Assembly: GCA_964471595.1 (NCBI GenBank)
Contig: CAYYGN010000001.1
Span: forward strand, 1 to 64,000
Length of the DNA stretch: 64,000 nucleotides
Direction of reading: 5' to 3'
DNA from: JAGNXB01 sp964471595
Lineage (GTDB): Bacteria; Bacteroidota; Bacteroidia; Chitinophagales; Saprospiraceae
The notes under the pieces are model-generated. The model did not search any database. It saw nothing but the letters and a program-made list of their open reading frames with translations, and was not told where the DNA came from. This document shows, piece by piece, positions 9,120 to 18,213 of the stretch (positions are counted from its first letter, which is position 1; each line of letters begins with the position of its first letter). Position numbers and translations under genes: made by a program.

Positions 9120-9620
9120 ATGGTCAAAATATTGAACGAGCATCAGATCGACCAAAAGGTAAAGCGTTTGGCCATTGAAATTGCGGAACAGAACTGGCAG
9201 GAACAAGAACTGATTCTGGCAGGGATCAACACTGCCGGTTACCGTTTCGCAGGCCAATTGCGTGCCGGCATTGATGCTTATGCACCAGAAATCCGGACAC
9301 AACTGGTCCATTTGCGCCTTAATCCGGCTGATCCCGTACAAAAGGACCCTGAATGCGACTGTACGCCTGAAACATTGAAAGGGAGGTCAGTCCTGGTTGT
9401 TGATGATGTTGCCAATACCGGACGCACTTTGTTTTTTGCCATCCAACCCATCCTCAAGGCCATGCCGGCCAAAATCCAGGTAGCCGTACTCGTGGACCGC
9501 ACCCACAAAGCATTCCCCATTCACGTCGATCACGTCGGATTGAGGCTGGCTACCACTTTGCACGAGCATATTGATGTCCAACTTCCTCCCGAAGGCGAGC
9601 GTTCCGTGTTCCTCCGTTAA
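9120..9620 (+). CDS. pyrR: PyrR-like phosphoribosyltransferase
   Basis: This is a type I PRTase fold of 166 residues. The PRPP-binding loop VVDDVANTGRT is at residues 93-103, and the hood region near LILAGINTAG fits PyrR/uracil phosphoribosyltransferase proteins. PyrR regulates pyr genes and has UPRTase activity in other phyla. Here the gene is not next to pyr genes (pyrC is 11 kb away) and no attenuator is visible, so the regulatory role is not supported. A plain salvage PRTase is equally possible. It is transcribed alone, convergent with the lamin-tail T9SS gene. Confidence 0.8.
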   Translation: MVKILNEHQIDQKVKRLAIEIAEQNWQEQELILAGINTAGYRFAGQLRAGIDAYAPEIRTQLVHLRLNPADPVQKDPECDCTPETLKGRSVLVVDDVANTGRTLFFAIQPILKAMPAKIQVAVLVDRTHKAFPIHVDHVGLRLATTLHEHIDVQLPPEGERSVFLR

Positions 9621-9631
9621 AAGCCGGAACC

Positions 9632-11881
9632 TTACGGTATTCGGACTAACCGTGCGGTCACCATTCTTCCTTCATTTGACAGGGATGTCAGGTGATAAAC
9701 CCCTGGGGAAAGATGGCTCAAATCCAGATGCCATACGCCTTCTGAAACCGGGAATACCTTGGTCAAAGTCACCATTCTTCCCCATGTGTCCGTCAATCGG
9801 AATTCGGCGTCTGAATGGTTGGAGGACAATTGGACCATACCGCGGGAAGGATTGGGCCAAATCCGAAGTTCACCCGTCGTGGTCGGATCAGGGAATGTTG
9901 ACTGAATGAGATCAATATCTGCCAGGTATCTGGGCATAATCTGATAGCCGTCCAGGTAGGGAGCGTCACTAGAGAATTGGGTACCCAAACCGGTTAAATG
10001 AAAACTGCCCGTTGGGGGTGTGGAACCATAGACGTTCACATCATTGTCAATCCGCATCACAAACTCGCCGGAACCGTTCTCAACTCTGACATTGAATCCC
10101 GGCCCCGTATTGGTCCATTCCATGGGATCGACAATTTTTACATTTTCCACACGGATCAATTGTGACTCGGTGAACTCTCCCAGGCTATCAACGACCAAGG
10201 GGGCGAACAGTGTCTGTCCACCGGCCAGCCACTCGATTTCATCCGGCTGGATTTGGGCCAAGCCATTGAATTGTGCAATGGTACCTCTCACCACAATCCT
10301 GTCACCTTCCAACACGGAATAGCCTTTGTCATCCTGGGAAAAGACGGTTATACCGGTTTGCTGATCGTCTATAAGGACAAATTGAAGCCCTCCTGGTCGC
10401 AAGTTGACACCATAAACCACACCTTCCAGTTGACACGAAATGCCCAAGGAATCCACTACCCCATCTGGCCCGACAGTTCTGACGAGAGCTATCGGATAAA
10501 CCGGATATACGGGTTGGCATTCCACCTGAATCCACACCCAGGCCGAATCGCAAGTCATGGAATCGCAAAGGCGGTATTGTAGGGAATCCAGCCCACAATA
10601 ACCGATAAGCGGTTGATATTGAATCCCATCATTCTGGAAATTGGCTGAGGCATTACCAGGAAGAGAAACGAATTCAAAAGTGTGGAATCCATTAGGCAAC
10701 AGGTCATTGGACAAGACATCCAGGAAACTTTCCTCATCGGGAGGAATAGTATAGAAGTCATCATGCGCCGTTAGACCCTGCACGGCTTCCAACCAGGTAC
10801 CAATAGGAAAAGGTTTGGGGGAAGAAGGATTGTCGGGAGAACCGGAAAGTCCTCCAATTCCACTGAAATACCAATGGGCCAGTTTGAATGCATTCCCGTC
10901 GGGTCCTGTCCCGTCAAGGCGGTAAGCCCAACCATCGAGGTATTCCCAAGGCTGGCCGGTACCATCGGTGGCGATATCTCCGAAGACATCAATGACTTCA
11001 TCAAATTCGAACAGCTCAATGGCATCATCGCCATTGATGTTCATGGAGACATGCACAAAATCCGCATCCATTCCGTAGAAGTCCCGGAACAGGGCACTAT
11101 CTGCCGCCACATACAGAAATGTGCCTGAGTCAACCGCCATGGCAGGAAATCCGAACTCAACACCATTGGATCCTCCCCCATTATTGGCGGATCCAACGCC
11201 GTAGATGGAAAGATCAGGTATATCCTTCCTGGCATAGATTTCAATGCCTCTGGCGCCAACATTCGAAGGTTGGGCATCAAATACGCCGGTAAGGACCAAT
11301 CCGAATTCCGAAGCGAACTGGCATTGGGCATTCTCCAGCGGATTGGCCAGGATCTCTTGTCCGTAATGGTAGATTCCGGTTGCCGTTCGGGAAGTCTGCC
11401 AATTGGTGGGGTCATCCTGAGGCCCGGCAGGATCACAGAGGTTAATGCTTGCGCCATTGCCATTGGCCTGACCGCCCGGCCAGGGAGGGGAATTTGAGTA
11501 AGTCACGGAAGTCACCCAATCACCTCCCGGATTCTGCAAAGTAATGGTGGTACCATTGTTGGAAAGAGCGCCTGATGTCCATTGAAAGGTGGGAAGGGGA
11601 CCAAAAATCTGTTCGAAGTAGTTGGAATTCTTGCATATGATAGCGAAGGCACCGGGTGCCAGCACAAAATCCGGAAAGGAAAACACCGGTCCTGCCGAGA
11701 AATACCATCCTTCCAGATTGACGGCAGTGCTACCCGGATTGTATACTTCAACATACTCCAGAGTATCCTGGCCCGGCTCGGGAGGATTGTACATGATCTC
11801 CGAGATAATCACTTGACCTTGAACCCTGGTCAGAATCATGAGTAGGGTCACAATCACGGTACCGCAGGTGCGCATGGACAT
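9632..11881 (-). CDS. T9SS type A secreted protein with lamin-tail domains
   Basis: A signal peptide (CGTVIVTLLMILTRVQG) precedes a lamin-tail domain beginning VIISEIMYNPPEPGQD. A second lamin-tail-like unit follows (about residues 190-300), then an Ig-like 'DxxxVxxxxxxxLDVLSNDxL' segment (about 380-460) and an OB-fold-like region (LEGVVYGVN ... GDRIVVRGTI). The C-terminus is a type A T9SS sorting domain (LRIWPNPSRGMVQL ... LSPGVYHL). Lamin-tail proteins in these bacteria are often linked to extracellular nucleases, but no nuclease motif is seen. I prefer ATG 11881 to 11914 because a -7-like box with one mismatch lies at 11893-11900. Confidence 0.85.
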   Translation of the reverse strand: MSMRTCGTVIVTLLMILTRVQGQVIISEIMYNPPEPGQDTLEYVEVYNPGSTAVNLEGWYFSAGPVFSFPDFVLAPGAFAIICKNSNYFEQIFGPLPTFQWTSGALSNNGTTITLQNPGGDWVTSVTYSNSPPWPGGQANGNGASINLCDPAGPQDDPTNWQTSRTATGIYHYGQEILANPLENAQCQFASEFGLVLTGVFDAQPSNVGARGIEIYARKDIPDLSIYGVGSANNGGGSNGVEFGFPAMAVDSGTFLYVAADSALFRDFYGMDADFVHVSMNINGDDAIELFEFDEVIDVFGDIATDGTGQPWEYLDGWAYRLDGTGPDGNAFKLAHWYFSGIGGLSGSPDNPSSPKPFPIGTWLEAVQGLTAHDDFYTIPPDEESFLDVLSNDLLPNGFHTFEFVSLPGNASANFQNDGIQYQPLIGYCGLDSLQYRLCDSMTCDSAWVWIQVECQPVYPVYPIALVRTVGPDGVVDSLGISCQLEGVVYGVNLRPGGLQFVLIDDQQTGITVFSQDDKGYSVLEGDRIVVRGTIAQFNGLAQIQPDEIEWLAGGQTLFAPLVVDSLGEFTESQLIRVENVKIVDPMEWTNTGPGFNVRVENGSGEFVMRIDNDVNVYGSTPPTGSFHLTGLGTQFSSDAPYLDGYQIMPRYLADIDLIQSTFPDPTTTGELRIWPNPSRGMVQLSSNHSDAEFRLTDTWGRMVTLTKVFPVSEGVWHLDLSHLSPGVYHLTSLSNEGRMVTARLVRIP

Positions 11882-12011
11882 CAGGTTTGCGGCTAAATTA
11901 AAAAGGTTGGCCATACCATTGGGTACATGATTCCGTATTCGAAGATTATTTATGGAGAATTAACCATCATGGGCTTATCTTCAGAATGCCCTCCTGACAG
12001 TTATGGGGTGA

Positions 12012-12971
12012 TCAATCCCCTGCAGGGGGACGGAATACCTCAGCCATCATACATCTGGCACTGCCGCCCCCATAGTGTTCTATTGTCCAAAGAGGAACGG
12101 GAATCAGCCGGGCATGATGCGAAAGACGGGCCACCTGTCCCGGATCCAGGCTTTGTCGGGCTTGTTCGGACATCACCAACAAGGGCTCTCCTTCCCTTCC
12201 GGCAACTTCAAGCATGTTGCCCGCGAAGCGATCCATTTGGTCAAACCGGATGGGAATGATCTCTCGGCCACTTTTGCGCAATGAGGTCTCAACCCGGGTA
12301 CGGTCGGCTTCATCCGGAATAGCTTCCAGACATATTACGGCATAATCCTGGCCCAATGCCATCATGACGTTAGTATGGTAGATCTCGTGGCCATCGGCTG
12401 TTGCCATTTTGAAAGTCACAGGCTGGTAACCGGTTACGGCACACCATTGCTCCAAAAGTTGCTGATGGGTCCGTGAGGACAGTCCGGCATAAACCACTTT
12501 ACCTGGTCTATCCAGGATCATGGAGCCTGTGCCTTCCAGTATCTGACCTTCTGTTGCTTTGACATCCATTTGCAAAACATCGGAGAAATGCCACTGAGAC
12601 ATGGCATGTTGCAGGATGTCAGGACGTATTTCACAGCGACGGGAAGGGACCAGCATGGGGTAGGTGATAATCCTGCCGTTGCGATGGAACGTAATCCAGT
12701 TATTGGGGAAAACAGCATCCGGCTTCACAGGACGAGGGGTATCCTCAAAGACATGGACGGTTACGCCCTCTCGTCTCAAGATTTCAACCATTCCGTCAAA
12801 CTCCTCCCTGGCTTTGGCAGAAACTAGCTGGACATCCATGTCCGCTTCCTGTTTCTGGAAGGTATTGGTCTCTGCAGTTTCTGCATTGAATCCAAAGCGG
12901 TTAGGCCGGATCATCAGGATTTCATCCGTCCGGTTTAACTCGTAAGTGATGGTTTTCTTTGAATCCGTCAA
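12012..12971 (-). CDS. ctlX: Citrulline utilization hydrolase CtlX-type (arginine deiminase superfamily)
   Basis: This guanidino-group modifying enzyme family has a five-bladed propeller fold. Motifs typical of CtlX are present: LMIRPNRFGFN, DAVFPNNW (residues 85-92), EGTGSMILDR, the catalytic-His segment YHTNVMMA (His199) and a C-terminal nucleophile in GGGSARCMMAEVF (Cys307). In this family Cys attacks the guanidinium or ureido carbon. The 319-residue length is normal. The frame has no upstream ATG, and the most likely start is TTG at 12971, since starting at an internal ATG would remove the conserved N-terminal strand. The exact substrate (citrulline versus another ureido compound) cannot be told from sequence. 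Confidence 0.85.
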   Translation of the reverse strand: MTDSKKTITYELNRTDEILMIRPNRFGFNAETAETNTFQKQEADMDVQLVSAKAREEFDGMVEILRREGVTVHVFEDTPRPVKPDAVFPNNWITFHRNGRIITYPMLVPSRRCEIRPDILQHAMSQWHFSDVLQMDVKATEGQILEGTGSMILDRPGKVVYAGLSSRTHQQLLEQWCAVTGYQPVTFKMATADGHEIYHTNVMMALGQDYAVICLEAIPDEADRTRVETSLRKSGREIIPIRFDQMDRFAGNMLEVAGREGEPLLVMSEQARQSLDPGQVARLSHHARLIPVPLWTIEHYGGGSARCMMAEVFRPPAGD

Positions 12972-13028
12972 AATTGGAACAGTGTTTGAAAAAGGTGATA
13001 TGGTTTTTGATGTACTATGAGAAGGCGG

Positions 13029-13063
13029 ACTTAAGGCTGATCCCGTATGGGGTCAGCCTAAGT
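13029..13063. terminator. Strong hairpin downstream of yhhQ, U-tract on the opposite strand
   Basis: A stem of about 15 bp with one bulge and one wobble pair, loop 13045-13048, starts right after the yhhQ stop codon. The T-run (13063-13069) is on the plus strand, so the hairpin is oriented to terminate antisense transcription entering yhhQ. Confidence 0.65.
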
Positions 13064-13067
13064 TTTT

Positions 13068-13877
13068 TTACCCTTTCCTCATGGCCGTTGTTTTGAGTTC
13101 CAATGCCAGTTCGGCCCCCAAATAACGATCGATCAGGTCATGGACCAGGTACAACAATGGGGTAAGGAGGACGGCAATGACAAATTTATAGATATAATTG
13201 ACGACTCCGATGGCCAAGACGAGGCCCATGTCCCAACCCGCTCCGAGATAGAATGCCACCCAAAGGACAACAAAGCTGTCGATAAACTGGCTGATGATGG
13301 TGGATCCAGTGGCCCTCAGCCAGATATGCCGCTCTCCTGTCCACCTCTTGATCCGGTGAAACGTCATCACATCAACAAATTGGCCAATAAGGAAGGCCAC
13401 TAAAGAGCCTGCAATTATCCAAAGTCCCTGACCCAATACCAGGGAGAAGGCCATGTTGTAGTCCCCCACCCCGGCCAATACCCGGTCTTTTTCCGCCGTG
13501 CTCCATTCGGGTTGGATATGCGAAGCAGGCCAAAAGTCAGCCGGCGGCAGCCAGATACCGGTATAAATCATCACAAAGGAATAAAGGATCAGACCTGCCG
13601 TAAGGAATGATAGGAACCGGACCCCTTTCCTGCCGAAGTACTCGTTGATGATGTCTGTCATGATGAATACAACCGGCCACAACATCACTCCTGCGGTCAG
13701 GTTGAAGGAAAGTCCCTCCTGACCGAACAAATCCCACATGACGGGCTCGACACCAAATATTTTTTCAAGAGAAAATATTTTAACACCAATAAATTCTGCC
13801 ACCAAGGCATTGGTGATAAAAAATCCTCCCAGGGCCAGAAAAAGCCTGGCAGCTTTATTCGAGATGAGATAGGACAT
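13068..13877 (-). CDS. yhhQ: Queuosine precursor transporter (YhhQ/DUF165 family)
   Basis: This integral membrane protein has about six hydrophobic segments. Family features are the N-terminal GGFFITNALVAEFIGVKIF, then VMLWPVVFIMTDIINEYFG, and the C-terminal GVVNYIYKFVIAVLLTPLLY. Members import preQ0/preQ1 or queuine for tRNA modification. The start at 13877 (MSYLISNK) is preferred to the ORF start at 13937, which would overlap hscA. The gene is divergent from hscA across about 70 bp. No preQ1 riboswitch is visible in that space. No other queuosine gene is in the window. Confidence 0.9.
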   Translation of the reverse strand: MSYLISNKAARLFLALGGFFITNALVAEFIGVKIFSLEKIFGVEPVMWDLFGQEGLSFNLTAGVMLWPVVFIMTDIINEYFGRKGVRFLSFLTAGLILYSFVMIYTGIWLPPADFWPASHIQPEWSTAEKDRVLAGVGDYNMAFSLVLGQGLWIIAGSLVAFLIGQFVDVMTFHRIKRWTGERHIWLRATGSTIISQFIDSFVVLWVAFYLGAGWDMGLVLAIGVVNYIYKFVIAVLLTPLLYLVHDLIDRYLGAELALELKTTAMRKG

Positions 13878-13946
13878 CAGAATGGCCTGAACATTTGAAC
13901 TTTGCGGCTTGTTCCCACCCTTGACCCAAGGGTCCAAAACCTGTCA

Positions 13947-15803
13947 ATGGCCAAGATATCCATAAACCTCCAAACCGGAAATGTCGACGCACCTCAATCG
14001 CAGGCACCGATCATCGGCATTGATCTGGGTACCACCAACAGTCTTGTTGCCGTCATACAAGACGGTCATCCTGTTGTGATCCGCGATCAGGCAGGCAAAT
14101 CCGGTTTGTTGCCGTCCCTCTTGTTTTTCCCACCTGGGAAAAGAGACTTTGTAGTGGGAGAGGAAGCCCGTCAGGGATTGATCGAATATCCTGAAAGGAC
14201 CATTTTCTCCGTTAAACGTCTGATGGGCAAATCCCTTGGCGATCTGGAGAAACTGAAAGCACTGATCTCCTTTCACATTCACGACAAGGACCCCGATGCC
14301 CTGGTGTCCATCCAGGTGGATGACCGTTTTTACTCCCCCGTTGAACTATCTGCCCAAATACTTTCTACGCTCAAGCAACGCGTTGAAGACTTCCTCGGGC
14401 AATCGGTAGAAAAGGCCGTTATCACTGTGCCCGCTTATTTTAATGATGCTCAGCGACAGGCCACCAGAGACGCCGGCAGGTTGGCAGGACTGGATGTCCT
14501 CAGGATCGTCAATGAACCAACCGCGGCCAGCCTGGCCTACGGGTTGGGCCTTGACCGGAAGGATCGCAAGAAAATTGCGGTTTATGACCTCGGAGGCGGC
14601 ACTTTTGATGTGTCCATCCTTGACATCCATGACGGGGTATTTGAAGTATTGGCCACTTCCGGGGATACTTTCCTGGGCGGAGATGATTTAGATCGCCTGG
14701 TGGTGGAGAACTGGATCAAGGAATTAGCCCTGACCCAACCGGACGCTCACGAATTAGGGGCTCTTCGTCTCCTGGCCGAAGGCGCCAAGAAAGCGCTTTC
14801 CGCTGTGTCATCTTTCTCGGAGAAATGGAAGGACAAAACCCTTACCCTCCGCAGGGAGGAATTCGAAGCCCTCATTGAACCCATCATTGACCGAACTCTG
14901 GATTGTTGCCGACAAGCTCTAAAGGATGCGGGTTTGCAGGAAGGAGAGATTGATGAAGTCATTCTGGTGGGAGGTTCAACGCGTATACCTCTGCTGAAGG
15001 AACGGGTGTCTGCCTTTTTCGGACGCCAGGTCCATGATCGGTTGGATCCCGATAAAGTGGTTGCCATGGGAGCTGCCATCCAAGCCGACATTCTGGCGGG
15101 CAACCGCAGGGACCTGTTGTTGTTGGATGTCACGCCACTCAGTTTGGGCATCGAAACGATGGGGGGACTCATGGATGTCATAATTCCCAGGAATTCCAAA
15201 GTTCCCTGTGCGTTTGCCCGCACATATACCACGTCGGTTGATGGTCAAAAAAACCTGAAAATCAGTGTTTTTCAAGGAGAACGTGATCTGGTGGTCCACA
15301 ACCGAAGGTTGGGGGAATTCATATTGAAAGACATCCCCCCCATGCCTGCGGGCATACCTAAGCTTGAAGTTCGGTTCCGTCTGAATGCCGATGGAATACT
15401 GAGCGTTGAAGCCGTGGAAACCCGGAGTGGCGTACGCCAGCAAATTGAAGTCAGGCCGCAATATGGCATCAGCGAGGAAGAGATGGGCCGAATGTTGATG
15501 GATTCCATTCAAAATGCCCATTCAGATATGGAAGAAAAAAGCCTGAGGGAGGCTCAAAACGAGGCGAAGATGATGGTATCCGCCGCTGCCAGGTTTTTGA
15601 AACAGAACAGCAACTGGCTGACCGGTGAACAACAGCAACAGATCCAAAACCTCGGGAATGCCCTGGAAGGGATCATGGACGGCAAGGACAAGGATGCCAT
15701 ATTATTGGCGATCCAGGAACTCAATACCTTTACCACTCCCCTGGCACATATCGCCCTTGAAAAGCATATAGCCGGGAGTTTGCAAGGCCGTTCAATTCAG
15801 TAA
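13947..15803 (+). CDS. hscA: Hsp70-family Fe-S assembly chaperone HscA-like
   Basis: The N-terminus MAKISINLQTG followed by IGIDLGTTNSLVAV is characteristic of the Bacteroidota HscA-like Hsp70, distinct from DnaK. The nucleotide-binding domain shows DLGGGTFDVSIL, and the substrate domain shows DVTPLSLGIET. It is 618 residues when started at 13947. HscA helps transfer Fe-S clusters from the scaffold IscU. No hscB or iscU is adjacent, but a cysteine desulfurase lies 12 kb away. It is followed after 30 bp by the SUI1 gene. A weak -7-like box (GAACTTTG, 13897-13904) lies upstream. Confidence 0.9.
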   Translation: MAKISINLQTGNVDAPQSQAPIIGIDLGTTNSLVAVIQDGHPVVIRDQAGKSGLLPSLLFFPPGKRDFVVGEEARQGLIEYPERTIFSVKRLMGKSLGDLEKLKALISFHIHDKDPDALVSIQVDDRFYSPVELSAQILSTLKQRVEDFLGQSVEKAVITVPAYFNDAQRQATRDAGRLAGLDVLRIVNEPTAASLAYGLGLDRKDRKKIAVYDLGGGTFDVSILDIHDGVFEVLATSGDTFLGGDDLDRLVVENWIKELALTQPDAHELGALRLLAEGAKKALSAVSSFSEKWKDKTLTLRREEFEALIEPIIDRTLDCCRQALKDAGLQEGEIDEVILVGGSTRIPLLKERVSAFFGRQVHDRLDPDKVVAMGAAIQADILAGNRRDLLLLDVTPLSLGIETMGGLMDVIIPRNSKVPCAFARTYTTSVDGQKNLKISVFQGERDLVVHNRRLGEFILKDIPPMPAGIPKLEVRFRLNADGILSVEAVETRSGVRQQIEVRPQYGISEEEMGRMLMDSIQNAHSDMEEKSLREAQNEAKMMVSAAARFLKQNSNWLTGEQQQQIQNLGNALEGIMDGKDKDAILLAIQELNTFTTPLAHIALEKHIAGSLQGRSIQ

Positions 15804-15833
15804 AGGAAGACAGGTCACCATATCCTCGTGGTC

Positions 15834-16181
15834 ATGAGCAAACACAAAAGAGACAGGAACGGGGTAGTATACTCTACCAATCCCGATTATGTGTTCCAGG
15901 AGTCAACAAGGTTTGAGCCCTCTACCCTGCCTCCCTCCCGTCAAAAGCTGACCATATGGCTCGACCGCAAACACCGAGGTGGGAAAGAAGTGACTTTGGT
16001 AAGGGGGTTTGTGGGTTCTGAAGAAGATCTCACATCACTGGGCAAGAACCTGAAATCGAAGTGTGGCACAGGAGGCAGTGTCAAAGATGGCGAAATCCTC
16101 ATCCAGGGCAACCACCGGGAGAAAATACTCATATATTTGACGGAAGCAGGTTATACTGCCTCCAAATTGGCAGGAGGTTGA
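15834..16181 (+). CDS. yciH: SUI1/eIF1-like translation factor YciH
   Basis: This 115-residue protein has the SUI1 fold motif: LTIWLDRKHRGGKEVTLVRGF then LGKNLKSKCGTGGSVKDGEI and QGNHREKIL. Bacterial YciH is related to eukaryotic eIF1 and modulates initiation-codon selection or stress translation. ATG 15834 (MSKHKR) is chosen over 15828. It likely shares a transcript with hscA, 30 bp upstream. Confidence 0.92.
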   Translation: MSKHKRDRNGVVYSTNPDYVFQESTRFEPSTLPPSRQKLTIWLDRKHRGGKEVTLVRGFVGSEEDLTSLGKNLKSKCGTGGSVKDGEILIQGNHREKILIYLTEAGYTASKLAGG

Positions 16182-16206
16182 AACCGGATTATTGCTGGCA
16201 TACGGG

Positions 16207-17058
16207 TCATTCCGGCCTTCTGGCCTCTACCATCCTAAGCAATCCTTGCATGTCCCTGTAGGCTTCAACGCCGGTCCATCCCTCATCTTCAAAGATTTTC
16301 CTGACCGCTTCCGCCGAAAAACTGCTGCATTCACAAAGTACCCTTCCTCCAGGTGGCAAGACGCCGGCGGCATGCCTGGCCATGACGCGATAAAACATCA
16401 ACGGATCCCGTTCCGGGCCAAACAAGGCGATGGCAGGTTCATGCCGTACCACGTGTATGTCCACCGCCTCCATTTCTTCAGGGGCTATGTACGGAGGGTT
16501 GGACAGGATAAGATCGAATTTGTCCAACCCCTTCCAGGAGGTATCCGCAAGAGCATCGCATGAGACCCATCTGACTGCGGCACCCAGTCTTTCGGCATTC
16601 CTGCCGGCCACTTCCAGGGCATCCGGGGATATATCCCAGGCCTCAACGACGGTCCCAGACACCTGCAAGGCCACTGTAATGGCGATGCATCCGCTACCCG
16701 TCCCGATATCGAGGACCCTGGGGTTATGACGTAGTCGTTTAAGGTATTCAATCCCTCTTGCCACCAATTCTTCCGTTTCAGGACGGGGGATGAGAACCGC
16801 AGGTGTAACCTCAATCGCGTAGCTCCAAAAATGAGCCCATCCCGTCACGTACTGCACCGGCTCCCCGTGAAGAATTCTGTTGACTGCCCGATCGAACCAT
16901 GCCACCCGATTGGATTCCTGGTCCTGGTCCCATAACATGACCGGTGCGTCCCCGACAAGCATTCGTGCCGTTTGCGTGATTTCCCTCTCATCCAAGCCAT
17001 GGCCGCGCAATCGTCGGCACACATCCTGACGGACCAATTCCCGTTTGTCTGTCATCAT
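16207..17058 (-). CDS. prmC: Peptide chain release factor N5-glutamine methyltransferase
   Basis: PrmC methylates the GGQ glutamine of release factors. The SAM-binding motif LDIGTGSGCIAI is at residues 116-127 and the catalytic NPPY at 187-190. IPRPETEELV at 90-99 is a family hallmark, and the N-terminal helical domain is present. The length (283) is typical. It starts 12 bp after nspC, so it is the last gene of the polyamine operon on the minus strand. Confidence 0.95.
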   Translation of the reverse strand: MMTDKRELVRQDVCRRLRGHGLDEREITQTARMLVGDAPVMLWDQDQESNRVAWFDRAVNRILHGEPVQYVTGWAHFWSYAIEVTPAVLIPRPETEELVARGIEYLKRLRHNPRVLDIGTGSGCIAITVALQVSGTVVEAWDISPDALEVAGRNAERLGAAVRWVSCDALADTSWKGLDKFDLILSNPPYIAPEEMEAVDIHVVRHEPAIALFGPERDPLMFYRVMARHAAGVLPPGGRVLCECSSFSAEAVRKIFEDEGWTGVEAYRDMQGLLRMVEARRPE

Positions 17059-17070
17059 GGATACCGGCTT

Positions 17071-18210
17071 TCAGGACAACCGGTTCTTGAAATCCTCGTA
17101 CCCGAATCGACGAAAAATAACCGGCCTACCCCCCGATGTCCACATCCCGATGGCCGGGTGCTTTACCCCATTAAAAGTGGTTGTCTTCACCATGGTATAG
17201 TGGATCATGTCCTCCAGGATTACTTTATCCCCGATCTCAAGCGGACGATCAAAGCTGTAGGCGGCATGAAAATCACCAGCCAGACAACTCGTCCCTCCCA
17301 ATCGGTAGGTAGGCTTGCCCAATTGGGGATCTCCCGCTCCGGTGACCTTGGGGCGGTAGGGCATCTCCAGGGTATCCGGCATGTGTGCGGTAAATGAAAC
17401 ATCCAACATGGCTGTTTTGACGCCGTTGTTTTCCACAATATCCTGTACGGTGGCCAACAAATCTCCGGTTTGCCAGGCGATGGCGCTGCCTGGTTCAAGG
17501 ATGATTTCCACCTTGTATTTCTCCTTGAACCGGCGAAGAATACGCACCAAATGGTCCAAAGGGTATCCCTCCCGGGTCAGGAGATGGCCCCCACCCATAT
17601 TGACCCACTTCACCCGGTGTAGTACATGCCCGAACTTCCTTTCCAAATGGGTCAATACCTCCTCAAGGGCATAAGCATCCGATTCGCAAAGGGTGTGAAA
17701 GTGAATCCCTTCCAATTCTTCCGGCCAATAACCATGGAGATGTTCGGAGGTCACCCCCAGGCGGGAAACAGGAGAGGCAGGGTTGTACAAGTCCGTCTTG
17801 ACATCCGAATATTCCGGATTGACCCTCAACCCCATAGACACTCGTCTGTCCAATGACAACACCTTTCCTTTGTACCGCTCAAATTGGGACAGGCTGTTGA
17901 AGGTGATGTGGCTGGAATATCCCAATATTTCTTCAAATTCCTCTTCCAGATATACCGGACAATACGTATGTGACAATGTACCCATTTCCTCCCGGCACAG
18001 TCGTGCCTCATGAAGACTGCTGGCTGTAGCACCCGACAGGTACTCCCTTACAATGGGAAAGACTTTCCACATTGCAAAACCCTTGAAAGCCAATATAATA
18101 TCTACATCAGCTTCATCTTTAACACGACGAATCAAAGCCAAGTTCTCACGCAGCCGGGTTTCATCCAGGATGTAACAAGGGGAAGGGAATTGGCTGTAAT
18201 CAATGGCCAT
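17071..18210 (-). CDS. nspC: Carboxynorspermidine/carboxyspermidine decarboxylase
   Basis: This is a fold III PLP enzyme of the alanine-racemase/ornithine-decarboxylase superfamily. It decarboxylates carboxy(nor)spermidine to (nor)spermidine. The PLP lysine is Lys43 in LAFKGFAMW, with SPCYILDETRLREN at the N-terminus and NMGGGHLLTREGY in the middle. The C-terminus contains GTSCLAGDF, which carries the active-site cysteine, and MIHYTMVKTTTFNG. The length of 379 residues is normal. It follows carboxynorspermidine synthase by 3 bp, so both final steps are in one operon. In Bacteroidota the usual product is spermidine made from putrescine. Confidence 0.94.
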   Translation of the reverse strand: MAIDYSQFPSPCYILDETRLRENLALIRRVKDEADVDIILAFKGFAMWKVFPIVREYLSGATASSLHEARLCREEMGTLSHTYCPVYLEEEFEEILGYSSHITFNSLSQFERYKGKVLSLDRRVSMGLRVNPEYSDVKTDLYNPASPVSRLGVTSEHLHGYWPEELEGIHFHTLCESDAYALEEVLTHLERKFGHVLHRVKWVNMGGGHLLTREGYPLDHLVRILRRFKEKYKVEIILEPGSAIAWQTGDLLATVQDIVENNGVKTAMLDVSFTAHMPDTLEMPYRPKVTGAGDPQLGKPTYRLGGTSCLAGDFHAAYSFDRPLEIGDKVILEDMIHYTMVKTTTFNGVKHPAIGMWTSGGRPVIFRRFGYEDFKNRLS

Positions 18211-18213
18211 GCA

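Noticed and set aside
13878..13946. preQ1 riboswitch upstream of the queuosine transporter
   Set aside because: The gap is 69 bp, divergent with hscA, and no preQ1-like hairpin plus A-rich tail is seen.
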